From: Enoplolaimus lenunculus
Taxonomy: Eukaryota; Nematoda; Enoplea; Enoplida; Thoracostomopsidae
DNA length: 64,000 bases
NCBI GenBank assembly: GCA_030248215.1
Contig: JASANG010001117.1
Location: 87,501-151,500, forward strand
Direction: 5' to 3'
This document shows positions 31,531 through 43,626 of the stretch, one piece after another. Made by a program: the position numbers and the translations under genes. Position 1 is the first letter of the stretch, and each line of letters opens with the position of its first letter. Below the pieces are notes generated by a model. That model saw only the letters and a list, made by a program, of their open reading frames with translations. It ran no database searches and was not told where the DNA came from.

Positions 31531-33045
31531 AGCGCATAGCCACAAATAGATGTGGGAGGTAAAGATCTCTTAACCCTTGAACCTTGAAAAATTTAGCGAA
31601 TTGCGGCAAAGAGATTTGATACTAAAAGGCTGCTGGTTCTCGCTTACGAAATTGTATTCATAACAGCAGATCTGAGTTATATAATACAAGCCATCACTCT
31701 ATAAAACACGCCTTGCACCTGTCTAACTTCCCAGTCGAATTGTTTAAAATGCCACCATTACTGACATCCCTGACTCTGCCTGGTCCCCTCAAACTTGGAT
31801 AAAATCCCGACTCGCGGCCTGACGCAAACCCAAATATGCTAAACTTCCTTTGATTCAATTTTTTGTACAAAAATGTCACATGTTGCCGTTAATACAGACG
31901 TCAGACACATGCATATAACATCACAAACAATAACGCGTAAGACCGTTAGCATAAACACATCTCTGACCCTGAACGCCGTCAAATTTGAGGGTTCAACTAA
32001 TTTCAGTGGATACAACTTTCAAACTAAACTACTTCTAATTTCCCATTCCTAAAATCAGCTACTGATACAAAGTCTAACGTTAATATTTGTGTTTCATGCC
32101 AAAACCAACGAACAAGTACAACCCCCCTGTTTGCTGACATACCTAACGTCTGTCATGGGTGCCAAGATATGAGCCCGAAAGGGTCAACTTTAAAGTATGC
32201 CAAAATTAGCCGACCTCACAAATCGCAAAGGTCATTCTGATTTACGTTAATAGGGAATTTTTTTGGCTTCTGAAATTTAGGGAGGTGATATTCCCTGTGT
32301 ATCCACTCTCTTCGACTACGTCTCTACTGTCGGTTCGTTCATATTCTATGTTATACTATACGGTACCTTATATGTATATAAGATGCTTGCGGGCTTTTGT
32401 GTTGTGTAAGCTAAGTAACTTCCGGTTTATACAACGAACCATGTATAAGGCTTTTGATTTTTAAGCCACGACAGGGTTTACTACCTTATGTGAGTTCAGT
32501 TGGAGTATATGAAACAATTTGTTTACAGGAGTCGCTCAATATATAATAGTGAAAATAACTCGCAATCGAGCAAGGAAACGCAATTTTAGTACTAAATCTT
32601 AACCCAGAATGACCATTTTGAGCCATTTTTGAGGGTCGAGTGATACGGCACGACTCAGTGAACCACCCATTGGATCTCTGAGTTGAACGGTGTAACGTTG
32701 TGTAAACGCTGTATACGTTTTGTCGGTAAAAATATCACTACAAAGGGTTATAATACATGGCTGCTATACATCGTACAGATTTTACCGATTTAGGCCAACA
32801 GAGCTTATTTTTATGTAACGAAACCCGTGCGCCACGATACGGCCTCGTTGCCCTTATGAGGTTTCGCTTTTTGAGGCTGTCTCGTGGTTTCAGCTTTAAC
32901 CTGAAAACTATTGAGACAACCTGATAAGGTTTACCGGCGTTATAAGTGTATCAAGGATGTAGCCTGATGGAGGTGGGACGTTCAAGGGTCATCCACCCGT
33001 TTGGAAGTTTTGTACAGGGTTTTCAGACATGGTCCACGTTTGACA
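31531..33045. other. Long unassigned stretch
   Basis: About 1.5 kb with little repeat content that I recognise. TATATGTATATAAGATGC at 32365-32382 resembles a TATA box and GCAATCGAGCAAGGAAACGC (32562-32581) matches the stand-alone GCGAGAAGCC motif. No coding exon could be supported. Confidence 0.3.
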
Positions 33046-33282
33046 GGCATATGTTAGGTTTAGGGCTGTCCCGGTTTCTGGTGGATCTGTAAATGAGTTG
33101 GCTTACATTCTAGACTACATTTTTTGCTTAGGCCTAGGCTTAGGCTTAGGCTTAGGCTTAGGAATACGTCTTTGCAACGCTTTCTCTTAGGCTTAGGCTT
33201 AGGAGTACGCTTTTGCAACGCTTAGGCTTGGGCATAGGAATACGCTTAATCTGCAGTTACAGTCCTAAAAGTAACATTGGCC
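33046..33282. mobile_element. TAG element, end type 2
   Basis: Left GGCATATGTTAGGTTTAGGG is decayed. Then GTCCCGGTTTCTGGTGGATC, TTAGGC runs, and the right end CTAAAAGTAACATTGGCC. Confidence 0.8.
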
Positions 33283-34002
33283 GCATCACAATAGGCATCG
33301 TGTTCGAAGGTTTATAAAGCATAATCCCTAGTTTCTCGAAATCCTGACTACGTCCATATGCGCCTTGGCTGGCTGGACTTTGGAACAGAAAATCATGTTC
33401 TATTCGAAGCGGACGCTCCTTGTGCTACCCCAACAGCAAATGTTGTGTGCCACATTTTAATCCTTACCTTCGGCGTCATACTTCAATAAATTTACATATA
33501 TAACCTATGTCAGATCAAAGTAATAAACAAACCCAAACAAACACATACATACCTAGAAATAGACCAACAAAAATGATTAAAAATTTAAAATAAAAGACAC
33601 ATCTTCACGAAATTTCAATAGAGACGGGCACAAAACTTTACTTTAACAAACTTTAGAATAAACCTGCTGGATCCTAAAAACCCAAACCATTTTCTGACCA
33701 GATTTACATCAGCTCGATGTTTAAGCTGTGGTCTACGCGCCTGCTGTCCATTACAGTTCCTGGAATATGTCTGCATGTATCACAGATCAAATACATCATA
33801 AAGGAAAAAGTCTGTTCAGAGTTTTCAGCGTTGAATTTGAGAAGCCAAAACTGAGTCGGTGTTTTTACGTCAAACAGGTTCATATTTAATTTAGATTTAC
33901 ATCCATTATTTTTGTTGGTTTCACGCTAAATTTTCTGCTCAAATGTTTCATGACATGTCATAGTTGCAAAATATGTCTTTAACAACCTTATACAATAGAA
34001 AC
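33283..34002. other. No gene seen
   Basis: Spacer rich in A runs, with no supported feature. Confidence 0.4.
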
Positions 34003-34006
34003 TTAA

Positions 34007-34281
34007 GTCATATTCACACACGCAAGTTTTTGCTGCGCGAAGTTGCAGCTGCAAATCGCACGCTGAACTTGCATTTTTTTCATCAGCCAATGAGAAAGCG
34101 GATGCAATAAATTCAGTGAACTTGCATGGTTATTCACACATGTGAACTAAATTTATAGCTATGATTTTTAATAAATTATTTGCAGCTGCGATTTTTTCGA
34201 ACGGGATTTTGGACAAAACTTGCAAGTGCAATTTACAGCGGTAAGTTCTCGCAACAAAAACTTGCACGTGTGAATGGGACT
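34007..34281. mobile_element. GCAAG MITE with TTAA flanks
   Basis: Starts GTCATATTCACACACGCAAG and ends GCACGTGTGAATGGGACT. TTAA stands immediately outside both ends (34003-34006, 34282-34285), one of the two clearest target-site cases for this family. Confidence 0.8.
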
Positions 34282-34285
34282 TTAA

Positions 34286-34823
34286 AGTAAAATATTATTA
34301 CTTGACGCAAAATACTAACAGTAGAATTCATATTGAAAGATTACATAATTTCACTTGTAGGTTCTTATACAAAGCCTTAGCCTAAACTTTTACCTAAGGT
34401 TATAAAGACTCAGCCTTTAACCTTAAATGTCAAGGAATTGCGCAAGAATATATAATATAACCGAATTGTATTGGCCCGAATCGATGTTTAGGTTGAGTTG
34501 CGAACTTGGACTACGACATATACACAATTATGCTAAAACTTACCATGCGTTGGAGTTGGATTAGCAGCCGTATCAGACTTGTGTGAGAACCACACAGGAC
34601 AAAGTCGGATCATAATTTAATCATTGACATTTGATTGTTTCACTAAGCTTACTTGTGAATAGAAATTATTTAAAAATATTTTAAAAATTTGAACTATGAA
34701 ATCATTCATAGTCGACGTCTAAATATAAAAATTTACACGAACGACAGGGCCAAAGTATAAACCCTCCCATACACCCATTTATGGCCCTTCACCGCAAATA
34801 GGAACCCCGCCCTAACAAGATTT
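34286..34823. other. Spacer with a degenerate CCTAAG remnant
   Basis: AAAGCCTTAGCCTAAACTTT and ACCTAAGG near 34371-34400 look like an old TAG core. No other feature is seen. Confidence 0.4.
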
Positions 34824-34970
34824 GGCCAATGTAAACAACAGGCGCGGAACAGTATTATAAGCATATTCCTAAGACTAAGCCTAAGCCAAGCAAAAAAATT
34901 AGTCTAAAGGTTTAAGCTTACTTTATTGCAGTCCACAGAAAAACGTTCTGCCACTGATATTTACATGAGC
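34824..34970. mobile_element. TAG element, end type 1, short copy
   Basis: Starts GGCCAATGTAAACAACAGGC and ends CCACTGATATTTACATGAGC. An 8-bp duplication CAAGATTT flanks it (34816-34823, 34971-34978). Only about two CCTAAG units remain. Confidence 0.85.
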
Positions 34971-34978
34971 CAAGATTT

Positions 34979-35694
34979 AAACAAAAGATTTGAAAAATAT
35001 TTTGATTATTGTAGGAGGTCCCAGCTCGGAGATTTGGGGGCCTAAGCCTGCTCCGACACTGTTGAACTATACCAATTACTGAAATGAGGCGATTATGCAA
35101 ATTAGGATAACAAATGAAAATTTGTGTTTATTATTTGATTGCTTGGCACAGAGGGCAGATTGGGTTTAAGATCCAAGCAAAGTCTGTAAGTTTAATGGAA
35201 TACCTTAGTGAAGCATTGAACAAATTTGATGGTTTTGTCGAAAAAGTAGCACACGTATATGGTAATAGTTGGCTTAAACTAAGGTGAAATGATCAGACCA
35301 ACGTGGTCCGTATGCAGGGTGCAACCCGAACTCCTATTCCGGCAGACAAATCTGCTATTATACACTATACGGAAACGGTAAACGGATATTGAAGTATAAA
35401 AGTTTCAAAAATGTTATATTTGTCTGCAAACCCAATCGAGGCGCGCTTATATTCACCGGTTTGTCAAAAATATTAAAGAAAAAATTGAATGAATTTTGCG
35501 ATTTTTTTTCATTTCAAACAAATGTAGCATATCTGTAAAGCAAAAATGCAAATTATAACGGAAACGGACACCAATTTTTACCGGAAACCGAAACGGATAC
35601 CCAGCTACACCCTGATTGCCATATGTGTTTTATAATACGGTGTTTCGAACAATCTCAATGCTGGCGTTTAATTTTAATACAGCGGCTCGCTTAA
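34979..35694. other. No gene seen
   Basis: Contains TTCCGGCAGAC/GGAAACGG words (35335-35600) that resemble the CCGGAAC family, without defined ends. Confidence 0.35.
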
Positions 35695-35854
35695 GCCTGT
35701 AATGCCAGAAGAGGCAGGGGAATTAGCATCTACCTTGGAAGTTGTTTAAACCCTCTATAAAATTTTTAACCTTGCATAGAAGTCATTGAAACCCTGTATA
35801 CCCATTATGAAGAAATGTTTAGCCCCCTAGAAAGGTGAGCTGGCTCCGGGCCTG
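35695..35854. mobile_element. CCGTAGCC MITE
   Basis: Left CCTGTAATGCCAGAAGAGG, interior TTTTTAACCTTGCATAGAAG, right GAGCTGGCTCCGGGCCTG. The flanks GCTCGCTT and GCTCGTTT agree with an 8-bp duplication. Confidence 0.7.
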
Positions 35855-35859
35855 GCTCG

Positions 35860-36059
35860 TTTAGAACTATTTTAATGAGAAGCCGAAGCCTAAGCCAAAG
35901 CGTAAAAATAAGCTTGTTCTTATTCTTAAGCCTAAGTCTAAGCCTAAGAGTAAAAACGAGCTTACCCTAAGCCAAAGCAAAAAATTAGTCTAAACCTTTT
36001 AAACTTATTCTATTCCAGTAACGCAAAAAAACGTTTCGTCCCTGATCTTTACACGAGCC
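35860..36059. mobile_element. TAG element, end type 1, reverse, decayed left end
   Basis: CCTAAG words with GTAAAAATAAGC and GTAAAAACGAGC spacers, then AAACGTTTCGTCCCTGATCT TTACACGAGCC. Next to it at 36060-36150 is a fragment of a CCGTAGCC element. Confidence 0.65.
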
Positions 36060-36413
36060 GGGTTTCCGATCATTGCTTATTAACAAGGGGTAAACATTTC
36101 CAGGGTTCCAAAATTTTTCTGAAGGGGTTGAGCCCTTTGACCGGCATGGCTTCAAGGTCACTTCACTTTTTGTAACATATATCCCGAAACATAAGCGTGA
36201 CATTGTTGGAACCAGAATGACATACAATAAAATATATAAGCAAGAAAAGTTACACAGTCTATTATTTGACGAATCGGGCCATAGTTAAAGACGTGTTTGT
36301 TTCTAAACATCTCTTGAGACATTAGTTTAGCATACGTATACTCTCGGGCGCCACTATAGGAGGGCAGACAGGAAGCGGATCCGTTATATTTTCAAATCCA
36401 AAAAGTTGCACTA

Positions 36414-36706
36414 TGCCCCATTTACATGTGCAAGTTTTTACAGCGAGAACTCGCAGCTGCAACTTGCACGAAATACTGGCAGCATCAAGTATTTTCAAAG
36501 GAACATTCCAATTGACCAGACTGCAGGTGCAAGAAATTCAAGCGACTTGCAACTGCTTTCGCAGGTGCGAATTAAATTAAATTACATGAATTCCAGTGAA
36601 TAATTTGCAGCTCCAAGAACTTCAAAGCTGCTTTGTGACCAACTTTGTGCGCGCAAGTTGCACACGCAAGGTTTTGCTGCAAAAACTTGAACGTGTGACT
36701 AGGGTT
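36414..36706. mobile_element. GCAAG MITE
   Basis: Starts GCCCCATTTACATGTGCAAG and ends GAACGTGTGACTAGGG, with GCAGGTGCAAGAAATTCAAG inside. Confidence 0.75.
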
Positions 36707-37342
36707 TTAAGGTAAAATTGCGTTTGGTTTCTGGCTCACTTCGCTCGTTGGATTCTCTACTGTATATTGCGTGCTCGGAGATGACCGGCCCCTTTCTATA
36801 TCCACTACTTCACTGCGCCGCAGGAATGCGTCGAGACGAAACTTGACAATTTGAGGATATTTTTGACTTAATAAATTGTATATAATTGGTTAATAGTTGT
36901 ACGATAATGCTGTCTCTAATTGGTTAAATGTAAACTTGAAATAAAATACATTATTTTATGGCCAATGAAAACTTTTCTAAAATCTGCACTTACGTCTGGC
37001 CAATAGTTGAATTTGGCTACGGTGCTGAACTTCAAATGATTCGCTGTAATCTTTCGAAAACCTTATTCGTGGTCAAATTAATCGCTTTATACGGGAATAT
37101 AGGAACTCTTTCGGCGTTATTTTCACAGGAATTAAGAACTTCAAGTGATATAAAATGTGAAACTATGTTCGTCAAAGCATTGATTTAACCGATCAAATTT
37201 GGCTGCCAATCAATTTGAGTCAAACGTCAAACGAATTCATTGGCGTTTTAGAAGCATAATTTTTCCGAGGATTTTAAATTACTCAACTGTAAAGCTGGAA
37301 ATTTTTCAACAGATTGATTATGTAACAATAATTTATCGTTTA
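36707..37342. other. Spacer with the stand-alone motif
   Basis: AAAATTGCGTTTGGTTTCTG GCTCACTTCGCTCG at 36714-36747 is the conserved short motif on the minus strand. A plus frame of 76 codons (36958-37188) has no recognisable product. Confidence 0.4.
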
Positions 37343-37617
37343 AGCCATATTCGCACGTGCAAATTTTTGCTGTGAGAACTTCCAGCTGCAAACTGCACGC
37401 AGAACTTGCATTTTTTCATCAGCCAATAACAAAGCAGATGCAATAAATTCAGTGAACTTGCACGGTTGTTCGCACATGTGAACCAAATTCCACGCTTTGA
37501 ATTTTAATGAATTATTTGCAGCTGCAAGTTATTCCAACGGGATTTTGGACAAAACTTTACAAGTGCAAGTTGCACGTGCAATTTTTTACTAAAAAACTTG
37601 CATGTATGAATAGAGCT
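37343..37617. mobile_element. GCAAG MITE
   Basis: Starts AGCCATATTCGCACGTGC and ends CTTGCATGTATGAATAGAGCT, with TTA on the outer sides. Confidence 0.8.
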
Positions 37618-38467
37618 TTATTGTATTTTATAGTCCGCTACTTGCAACATTAATAGTTAACGATACTGTAAGGTTGCAAGCCCCCTCAACAATATTTAGT
37701 GTCAAATACGTCATTGGCAGATCTTTTACATTCTGACTTCGAAGCTAAGGGTCATATAGTAAATAACACAAGCTTACAAGCGAAGCGAGCGTGAAGCCAA
37801 ACGTAATTTTAGCACTAAATCATAAATAAAACATTTTAGCTTTGATATTCGTTCGTTATCTGTGGCCTGGATGGATCCTCTTTAGCACCGCTAGCGAGCG
37901 GTTCAAACACATCTCAATCGAGTTGAACGAGATACAATTGAAATGTTTTTAAATCCGGACACAATAGAATTCAACAAAAACTTGATGAAAATAAGCAGTC
38001 TGGACGAACGTCTCTTTGAAATATACCGCAATTTTGAACCTGCGTTGACATTCACACAGACTACAAAATTATCAATTTTGCTGCGCAAACGCGTCTAAAA
38101 ATCTATGACAGTATCATATTTTAGGGTCGCAGGGTGTCATTTTGATCATGGGGGTCGGACTGGAGTAGAGAATGAAATCCATTCAGGTCCCGATTTGGAA
38201 ATTCCGTCCTCGGAGTTGTGGTGAAAATATTCCATTGTGACGTAAAATGCTATTTTCAAGTTATGCGGATGGCCACCAGACGTTCGTAGATCCCGCAGCC
38301 GCTAAAGCGCTCGTGTTAAACGGAAAGCTGGTTTATAAAAAATGAAACGTCAAGAAAATGGGTACTTTATTGGATGAAAGCTGAACTCAAAAATGAACCG
38401 AGACGACCGAAGCTGGAATTGTTAACTGTCGCAGTACGAGAAAAAACGAGCGATGTTGTTTTAATTT
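37618..38467. other. Spacer with the stand-alone motif
   Basis: ACAAGCGAAGCGAGCGTGAA GCCAAACGTAATTTTAGCAC at 37776-37815 is the clearest copy of the short motif. No gene is supported. Confidence 0.45.
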
Positions 38468-38727
38468 AATCAAACGAATACACAAAAAAGTATTTCTGAT
38501 TTTACTCAGAAAAGTGTTTTCTGTGGTAAATCTAAAAAGTTTTGCTGCTATTTAAGACAATTTTTCTAAAAATAACTGGAAACCGTTTATTTTCAGACGT
38601 TATTTCAAAACGTTTTTTGAACACATTTCTATTATAACAGAAACACTTTCAAGTGCACTTTGCTAAGTATATTTCTCAAATGTAAATTTTTTTTTCTTAA
38701 ATATCAGAAATATTATTGTGGGTGTAG
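38468..38727. mobile_element. GTATTTCTGA MITE, copy 2
   Basis: Starts ACACAAAAAAGTATTTCTGA and ends AAATATCAGAAATATTATTG. It is in the reverse orientation to copies 1 and 3. Confidence 0.7.
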
Positions 38728-38959
38728 GGACGGCGTATAAAACGACCGAATGAGGGGATACCACAACTGAAATTACGGCTGTACCCTTGTCAAATACAAA
38801 CAGCATTTCAAGGGCGATCCGAGTGTGTAGGCCAGGGGTCACAACCAATGCGGAATAAATTCTGTGGAATAGGGGTACTTGTTTAGTACCACCTAATACT
38901 GGTCATTTTGATAGAAGACAAAATATTTCACCAGAATTGTCTGTATACTCCATTTGTAC

Positions 38960-39350
38960 ATGCTTATGTTTAGACTATTAAGCTTTAAGCTTAGGAATTT
39001 GTTTATACTACTGCTACTCTCTAAAAGCTTAAACTAACTTGATTTAAGCTTAAGATAATCCACCAGTATTAAATTAATATTCTAGATTAACTAAACTATT
39101 AACAGGTCGGTTTACGTTTAAACTCATTTAAAATCTTACATATTTTTAGTTTAAGCTAAACTTATGAACTCTTAGATACTCATAATTTCTGCGCTGCACT
39201 TGTTACTTAAATTAAAAATAAGTTTACTTAAACTCGTGTTAAACTTAGAAAACACGTTAGTTTAAGTAAACATTAAAATTCTCGTTTAGGTAGTCTGTCC
39301 AGTCATTTAAGTTTTAAAAGAGTACGGCCTTGTTCTATACATTGGTCGGC
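38960..39350. mobile_element. TAG element remnant with an AT-rich insertion
   Basis: TTTAGACTATTAAGCTTTAA and CTTAGGAATTTGTTTATACTAC at the left and CGGCCTTGTTCTATACATTGG at the right are TAG type 3 words. About 280 bp of TTTAAACTAAAC-like sequence lies between, likely a second element. Confidence 0.5.
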
Positions 39351-39550
39351 TTAGGCTTAGCCTTAGGCTCAGGTTCGTTATGTGTTAGAGCAACTTTATG
39401 TGAGTGGAAACTGAACAGGTACCCGTATAGCAATACAGCTTAGCTGGGTCATTGTTAGCGGAAGTTGGCTCCTCGAACCTAAATTTCTAGGTGTGCCGCT
39501 GAGAAAACAGGTGATTTGATGCAACATATCAATGTTGCTAAAGGCGTGAC

Positions 39551-40150
39551 CTGAGTTCTGAAAACCTAATTCAGAGCTCATACCTCTGTGAGTGCGTTGA
39601 ACTCATTCTGAGTTCTGAGTTCTGAAAGACCTAATTCAGAGCTCATACCTCTGTGAGTGCGTTCAACTCAGTCTGAGTTCTGAGTTCTGGAAGACCTAAT
39701 TCAGAGCTCATACCTCTGTGAGTGCGTTGAACTCATTCTGAGTTCTGAGTTCTGAAAGACCTAATTCAGAGCTCATACCTCTGTGAGTGCGTTCAACTCA
39801 GTCTGAGTTCTGAGTTCTGAAAGACCTAATTCAGAGCTCATACCTCTGTGAGTGCGTTGAACTCATTCTGAGTTCTGAGTTCTGAAAGACCTAATTCAGA
39901 GCTCATACCTCTGTGAGTGCGTTCAACTCAGTCTGAGTTCTGAGTTCTGAAAGACCTAATTCAGAGCTCATACCTCTGTGAGTGCGTTCAACTCATTCTG
40001 AGTTCTGTGTTCTGAAAGACCTAATTCAGAGCTCATACCTCTGAGTGCGTTCAACTTATTCTGAGTTCTGAAAGACCTAATTCAGAGCCCATACCTCTGA
40101 GCGCGTTCAACTCATTCTGAGTCAAAATCAACTCACTGAAATTTGCAGTG
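39551..40150. repeat. 65-bp satellite, 130-bp higher-order repeat, in a GAGTTGA MITE
   Basis: The word TACCTCTGTGAGTGCGTT recurs exactly every 65 bp (39581, 39646, 39711, 39776, 39841, 39906, 39971, 40036) and a shortened unit ends the array at 40092. Units alternate between GTTGAACTCATTCTGAG and GTTCAACTCAGTCTGAG, so the true period of most of the array is 130 bp. The array ends in CAACTCACTGAAATTTGCAGTG, the right terminus of a GAGTTGA MITE. Confidence 0.95.
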
Positions 40151-40760
40151 AAACGAATGCTAAATCAGTTGTAAACCCCAATGAATACAGCAGTGGACGA
40201 TTTTACCTTCGATGACTTTCGTAAACTTATTTTTGTTCCTAAATAAATGTAAACTGAGACAAATAGAATTAAAACTACTTGATTGGCTATGTTCTGCCCA
40301 AAACCAGCACCCTATCTTGCTCATGTGCTTCAATAACAACAAATTTTATCTAATTGTGCCTAAACGAATACCTTATATTACCATCACTGAACCAGAACTA
40401 ATTTTAAAAATAGTTTACCTCGATAATCATGACCTCAACTCGACTTTAACTCAATACAACTTTGTGGGTTAAATTTAAACACAAATCTGCCGTTAAACTC
40501 AGCTCAGACGATGAGTCGCAGCGCACGAGCTCTGAAGCAAAACAACGGTGTTTTTTGTTGAAAATGAATAAAAAATAACTCTCAAAGGCAAGCGAACAAG
40601 CGACATTAGTCGAGTAGCATCGAATATGCGATTGAAGTTTAATTTAATTTAGCGTCAAAATATCTTAAAATCTCTAAGACGCCATAGGCTGGTGAAATGA
40701 CTAAAAACAACTTTTTGACGTTAAACACTCGCGTATCTGAATACTACTGACGGGTCGAGC
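40151..40760. other. No supported gene
   Basis: A plus frame of 86 codons (40212-40472; contains QIELKLLDWLCSAQNQHPIL) has balanced composition but no domain or clear splice sites. Confidence 0.25.
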
Positions 40761-40981
40761 GGCCCATGTAAAGATCAGGGGCGAAACGTTTTTCTGTGGG
40801 ACTGCAATAGAGTAAGCTTAAGCTTTGGACTAATTTTTTTTGCTTGACTTAGGTTGAGGCTTCGGTTTAGGCTTAGGAATAAACTTAGCCTTACGCTTAG
40901 GTTTAGGCTTAGGCTTAGGCTTAGGTTTAGGCTTAGGGATATGCTTATAATACTGTTCCGCCCCAGTTGTTCGCATTGGCC
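40761..40981. mobile_element. TAG element, end type 1
   Basis: Starts GGCCCATGTAAAGATCAGGG and ends CGCCCCAGTTGTTCGCATTGGCC. The flanks GGTCGAGC and GGTCATAC agree at five of eight positions. Confidence 0.85.
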
Positions 40982-41825
40982 GGTCATACGATGTACATAA
41001 ATGAAAAATATAAGCTCGCAAGTCAAAGCGATCAAGAAGCCAAGCGCAATTTTAGTACCAAATGTTAATATTAAATTTTGGTTTTGATCCCTGTTAGACG
41101 CAACGGCTTGACTGACCCGGTTGAATCAACCAGTAATAACGCATCCTTCGGTCGGCGATTTGAACCCGAAAATGCGGCACAATACGGTTAATAACAACCA
41201 TAACAAACTTACAATACTTTTGGGAAAACAACGCTTTAAATAGAAATTACACTGGAACGTAAAGATTAGAACTCTGCTGCGACCAACGAAACATTCCTTG
41301 AAATCAAACCGCCATACCGTTTATTGCACACTGTGAAAGCTTCCAAAACCTTTTGGAGGGTTATGGTCCGCTTGGCCCGTCCCCAAGGTATATCCCTGAC
41401 ACTGAACGAATGCTTTAGCCAGAGGAGACCCGGGGGTTCACATCTGTCAAGACAAATTTTGGTTTGCGCCAGCCAGAAAAGGGTCAACCTCTCTTGAAAG
41501 TCAAGTAACTTTTTTGCATTCCACCTTGACCATACTGAGTATTCCTTTGCATGCTGAGTTGGTTAAGGATGTGGCACTGAAAGTGAACTTAGTTTTAGTA
41601 AACTGAAGCATATGAATACGAACATAACAGCTTCCATGAGCAGCGCCGTATACAGCTTCCTTTGCGAGGGGGCGGCTAAACATTGTTAGGAGGGACATCA
41701 AAGAGTGTTTGATAATTTACAAGTAAGGTTGAAATTTTTCGCGGCTCGATCTATGAATTTTTATAAATGAGTTAATATGCATATGTTTGTTTGCTACTAA
41801 AATTCTAAGTGGGTAATGGTCAAAA
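40982..41825. other. Spacer with motif and a CCGTAGCC fragment
   Basis: GCGATCAAGAAGCCAAGCGC AATTTTAGTAC (41025-41055) is the short conserved motif. 41668-41750 matches the middle of a CCGTAGCC MITE (GGCTAAACATTGTTAGGAGG). A minus frame of 73 codons (41266-41487) is unassigned. Confidence 0.4.
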
Positions 41826-42048
41826 GCAAGTTTGAAGTTCTTGCAGCTGCAAATTATTCACTGGAATTCATGCTATTGAATTTAATTCGCAGCTGTGAAC
41901 GCAGTTGCAAGTCACTTGATTTTCTTGCAGATGCAGTTTGATTGGTCAGTCGGAATGTTCCATTGAAAATACTTACAGCTCCAAGTATTTCGTGCAAAAT
42001 GCAGCTGCGAGTTCTCGCTGCAAAAACTTGGACGTGTGAATGGGGCTT
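41826..42048. mobile_element. GCAAG MITE, left end missing
   Basis: From AAGTTTGAAGTTCTTGCAGC to TTGGACGTGTGAATGGGGCTT. The left terminal repeat is absent. Confidence 0.7.
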
Positions 42049-42555
42049 TAGGTAAATCTATAATTTTACACTGTTATTTGGCTGTTATTTTTAAAAATAA
42101 TCTTATCAAATTAAAAAATTTTGAACTTTACTGTATACCTGATTTGTTATAAACCAGACGCGCAGCAGCTGATCTAAGAACGAGAGACCAAATACGCTGG
42201 AGCGCAATGAACTGGTAAAGGAAACATGGCGAACGATGCGAGCGAGAAGCCAAATGCAATTTTAGGCAAAGTAGGGTTCGCAAAATATTTTGACCGCAGA
42301 CATACAATTGCACCCCTTCAATATGTCCCCGCAATGGCGAATCCAATGATTTTCTGTCGGGGGGGAATAATTGTTAGGTGTCGGAATGTAATACGCATTA
42401 GCAATGATATGTTCGAGATTACCAAATGCGTTGAAGGTGCGAAATGTTTCGATTTCATATTTTCTATCAACGACATATTTTTCAGCGATTTGGCTATAAA
42501 TCATATGGTCAACGTTATTTTAAGGTTTGAGTGAACCATTTGTATTGCAAAATTT
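42049..42555. other. Spacer with the stand-alone motif
   Basis: GGCGAACGATGCGAGCGAGA AGCCAAATGCAATTTTAGGC at 42227-42266 is another copy of the motif. Frames of 80-100 codons overlap on both strands; none has a known product. Confidence 0.35.
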
Positions 42556-42765
42556 GGCCCATGTATAGAACAGGGACGGAACTGTGGTATGAGCATAAGC
42601 CTAAGCCTAAGCCTAAGCTTAAGCCTAAGCCTAAGCCTAAGCGTATGGATGAGCCTATTCCTAAGCCTAAGCATAAGCCTAAGCCAAAGCCTAAGCGTAA
42701 GGATGAGCTTATTCCTAAGCCTAATCCTAATCCTAAGCGCAAAAGTTAGTCTAAAGCTTAAGCTT
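42556..42765. mobile_element. TAG element, end type 3, right end missing
   Basis: Starts GGCCCATGTATAGAACAGGG and holds CCTAAG blocks split by GTATGGATGAGCC and GTAAGGATGAGC. The right terminus is gone after AAAGCTTAAGCTTAAA. Confidence 0.75.
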
Positions 42766-43626
42766 AAATTTGAAATACTCCGAGACCGATGCGGCAGCAC
42801 ATTTTCCACACGTGTTTGGCCAAATCCTATCCCTACACGCCTGCTGCCGGCCGGAGCGACCGTCCAACAAAATCCTGTAAAAAAATCAAATTCTATAAAC
42901 GTTTCACGCTACAGATTCATTGCTTTCGTACCGCGCAAGCGGCCCTGTACTTGCGTATCCTGGCTAAAAATGGTCATTTTCAAACGGAAATTAAATTTCA
43001 AAGTTAATAATCAACCAGTATTTCAGTGTTTCTTGAGCCACCGAGAAAAAAACCAACTCGTCCCGCATCTCTTTTGCAGTCAGTAAACGAAATCGCTTCA
43101 AAACGGGATTAAATTGAATTTTAACTTTACGTCTGTTGCGTTGTCCTGTGTTCAAATTTATTACTGCGAATACTGCGTGTGTGTCAAAGACGAATTATAA
43201 GCATACCAGTACCCCAGAGAGATGAGGTTTCGACCGTAACGTATGCTGCCTAAATCAATTATATCCGTGAGATTTGAGAGTGACTTTTGTGCTACGATTT
43301 GCATTGAGTTGCAACGAACTCAACTATAACTCAACGGTAAAAATATGGACCGGGCCATTTGGGCGCTTCGGGCGAATACCCGGCGGACTGGTTGAAATTT
43401 ATAGGCTGTTCAGCGAAATGACAAATTTTGGTTATGAAATTATTTGCCTGAAACAGTCTCTGGCGGACCGGTTCATATCAAAATGCCAGGGCCGATTTTT
43501 AGAACCAGTCTATCCCAATTCCAGGCTGACTTTGTTGAGGAATGGCAAAGATACGTCTCCATTGATTAGACCGGGTGGGTGTAAAACGAAACCAAAGCAT
43601 AAATCAGGGCTCACATTAACTATTAC
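42766..43626. other. Unassigned stretch with one open frame
   Basis: The plus frame ending at 43639 is open for over 120 codons and includes NSTVKIWTGPFGRFGRIPGG and LVEIYRLFSEMTNFGYEIIC. Composition is protein-like, yet there is no in-frame ATG near its start and no recognised domain. I do not call it a gene. Confidence 0.2.

Noticed and set aside
32340-32450. TATA-box promoter or a solo long terminal repeat around TATATGTATATAAG
   Set aside because: There is no coding exon downstream, and I found no matching terminal repeat or target duplication.
39551-40150. CRISPR-like array
   Set aside because: Units are contiguous 65-bp tandem repeats with no unique spacers, and the setting is eukaryotic.
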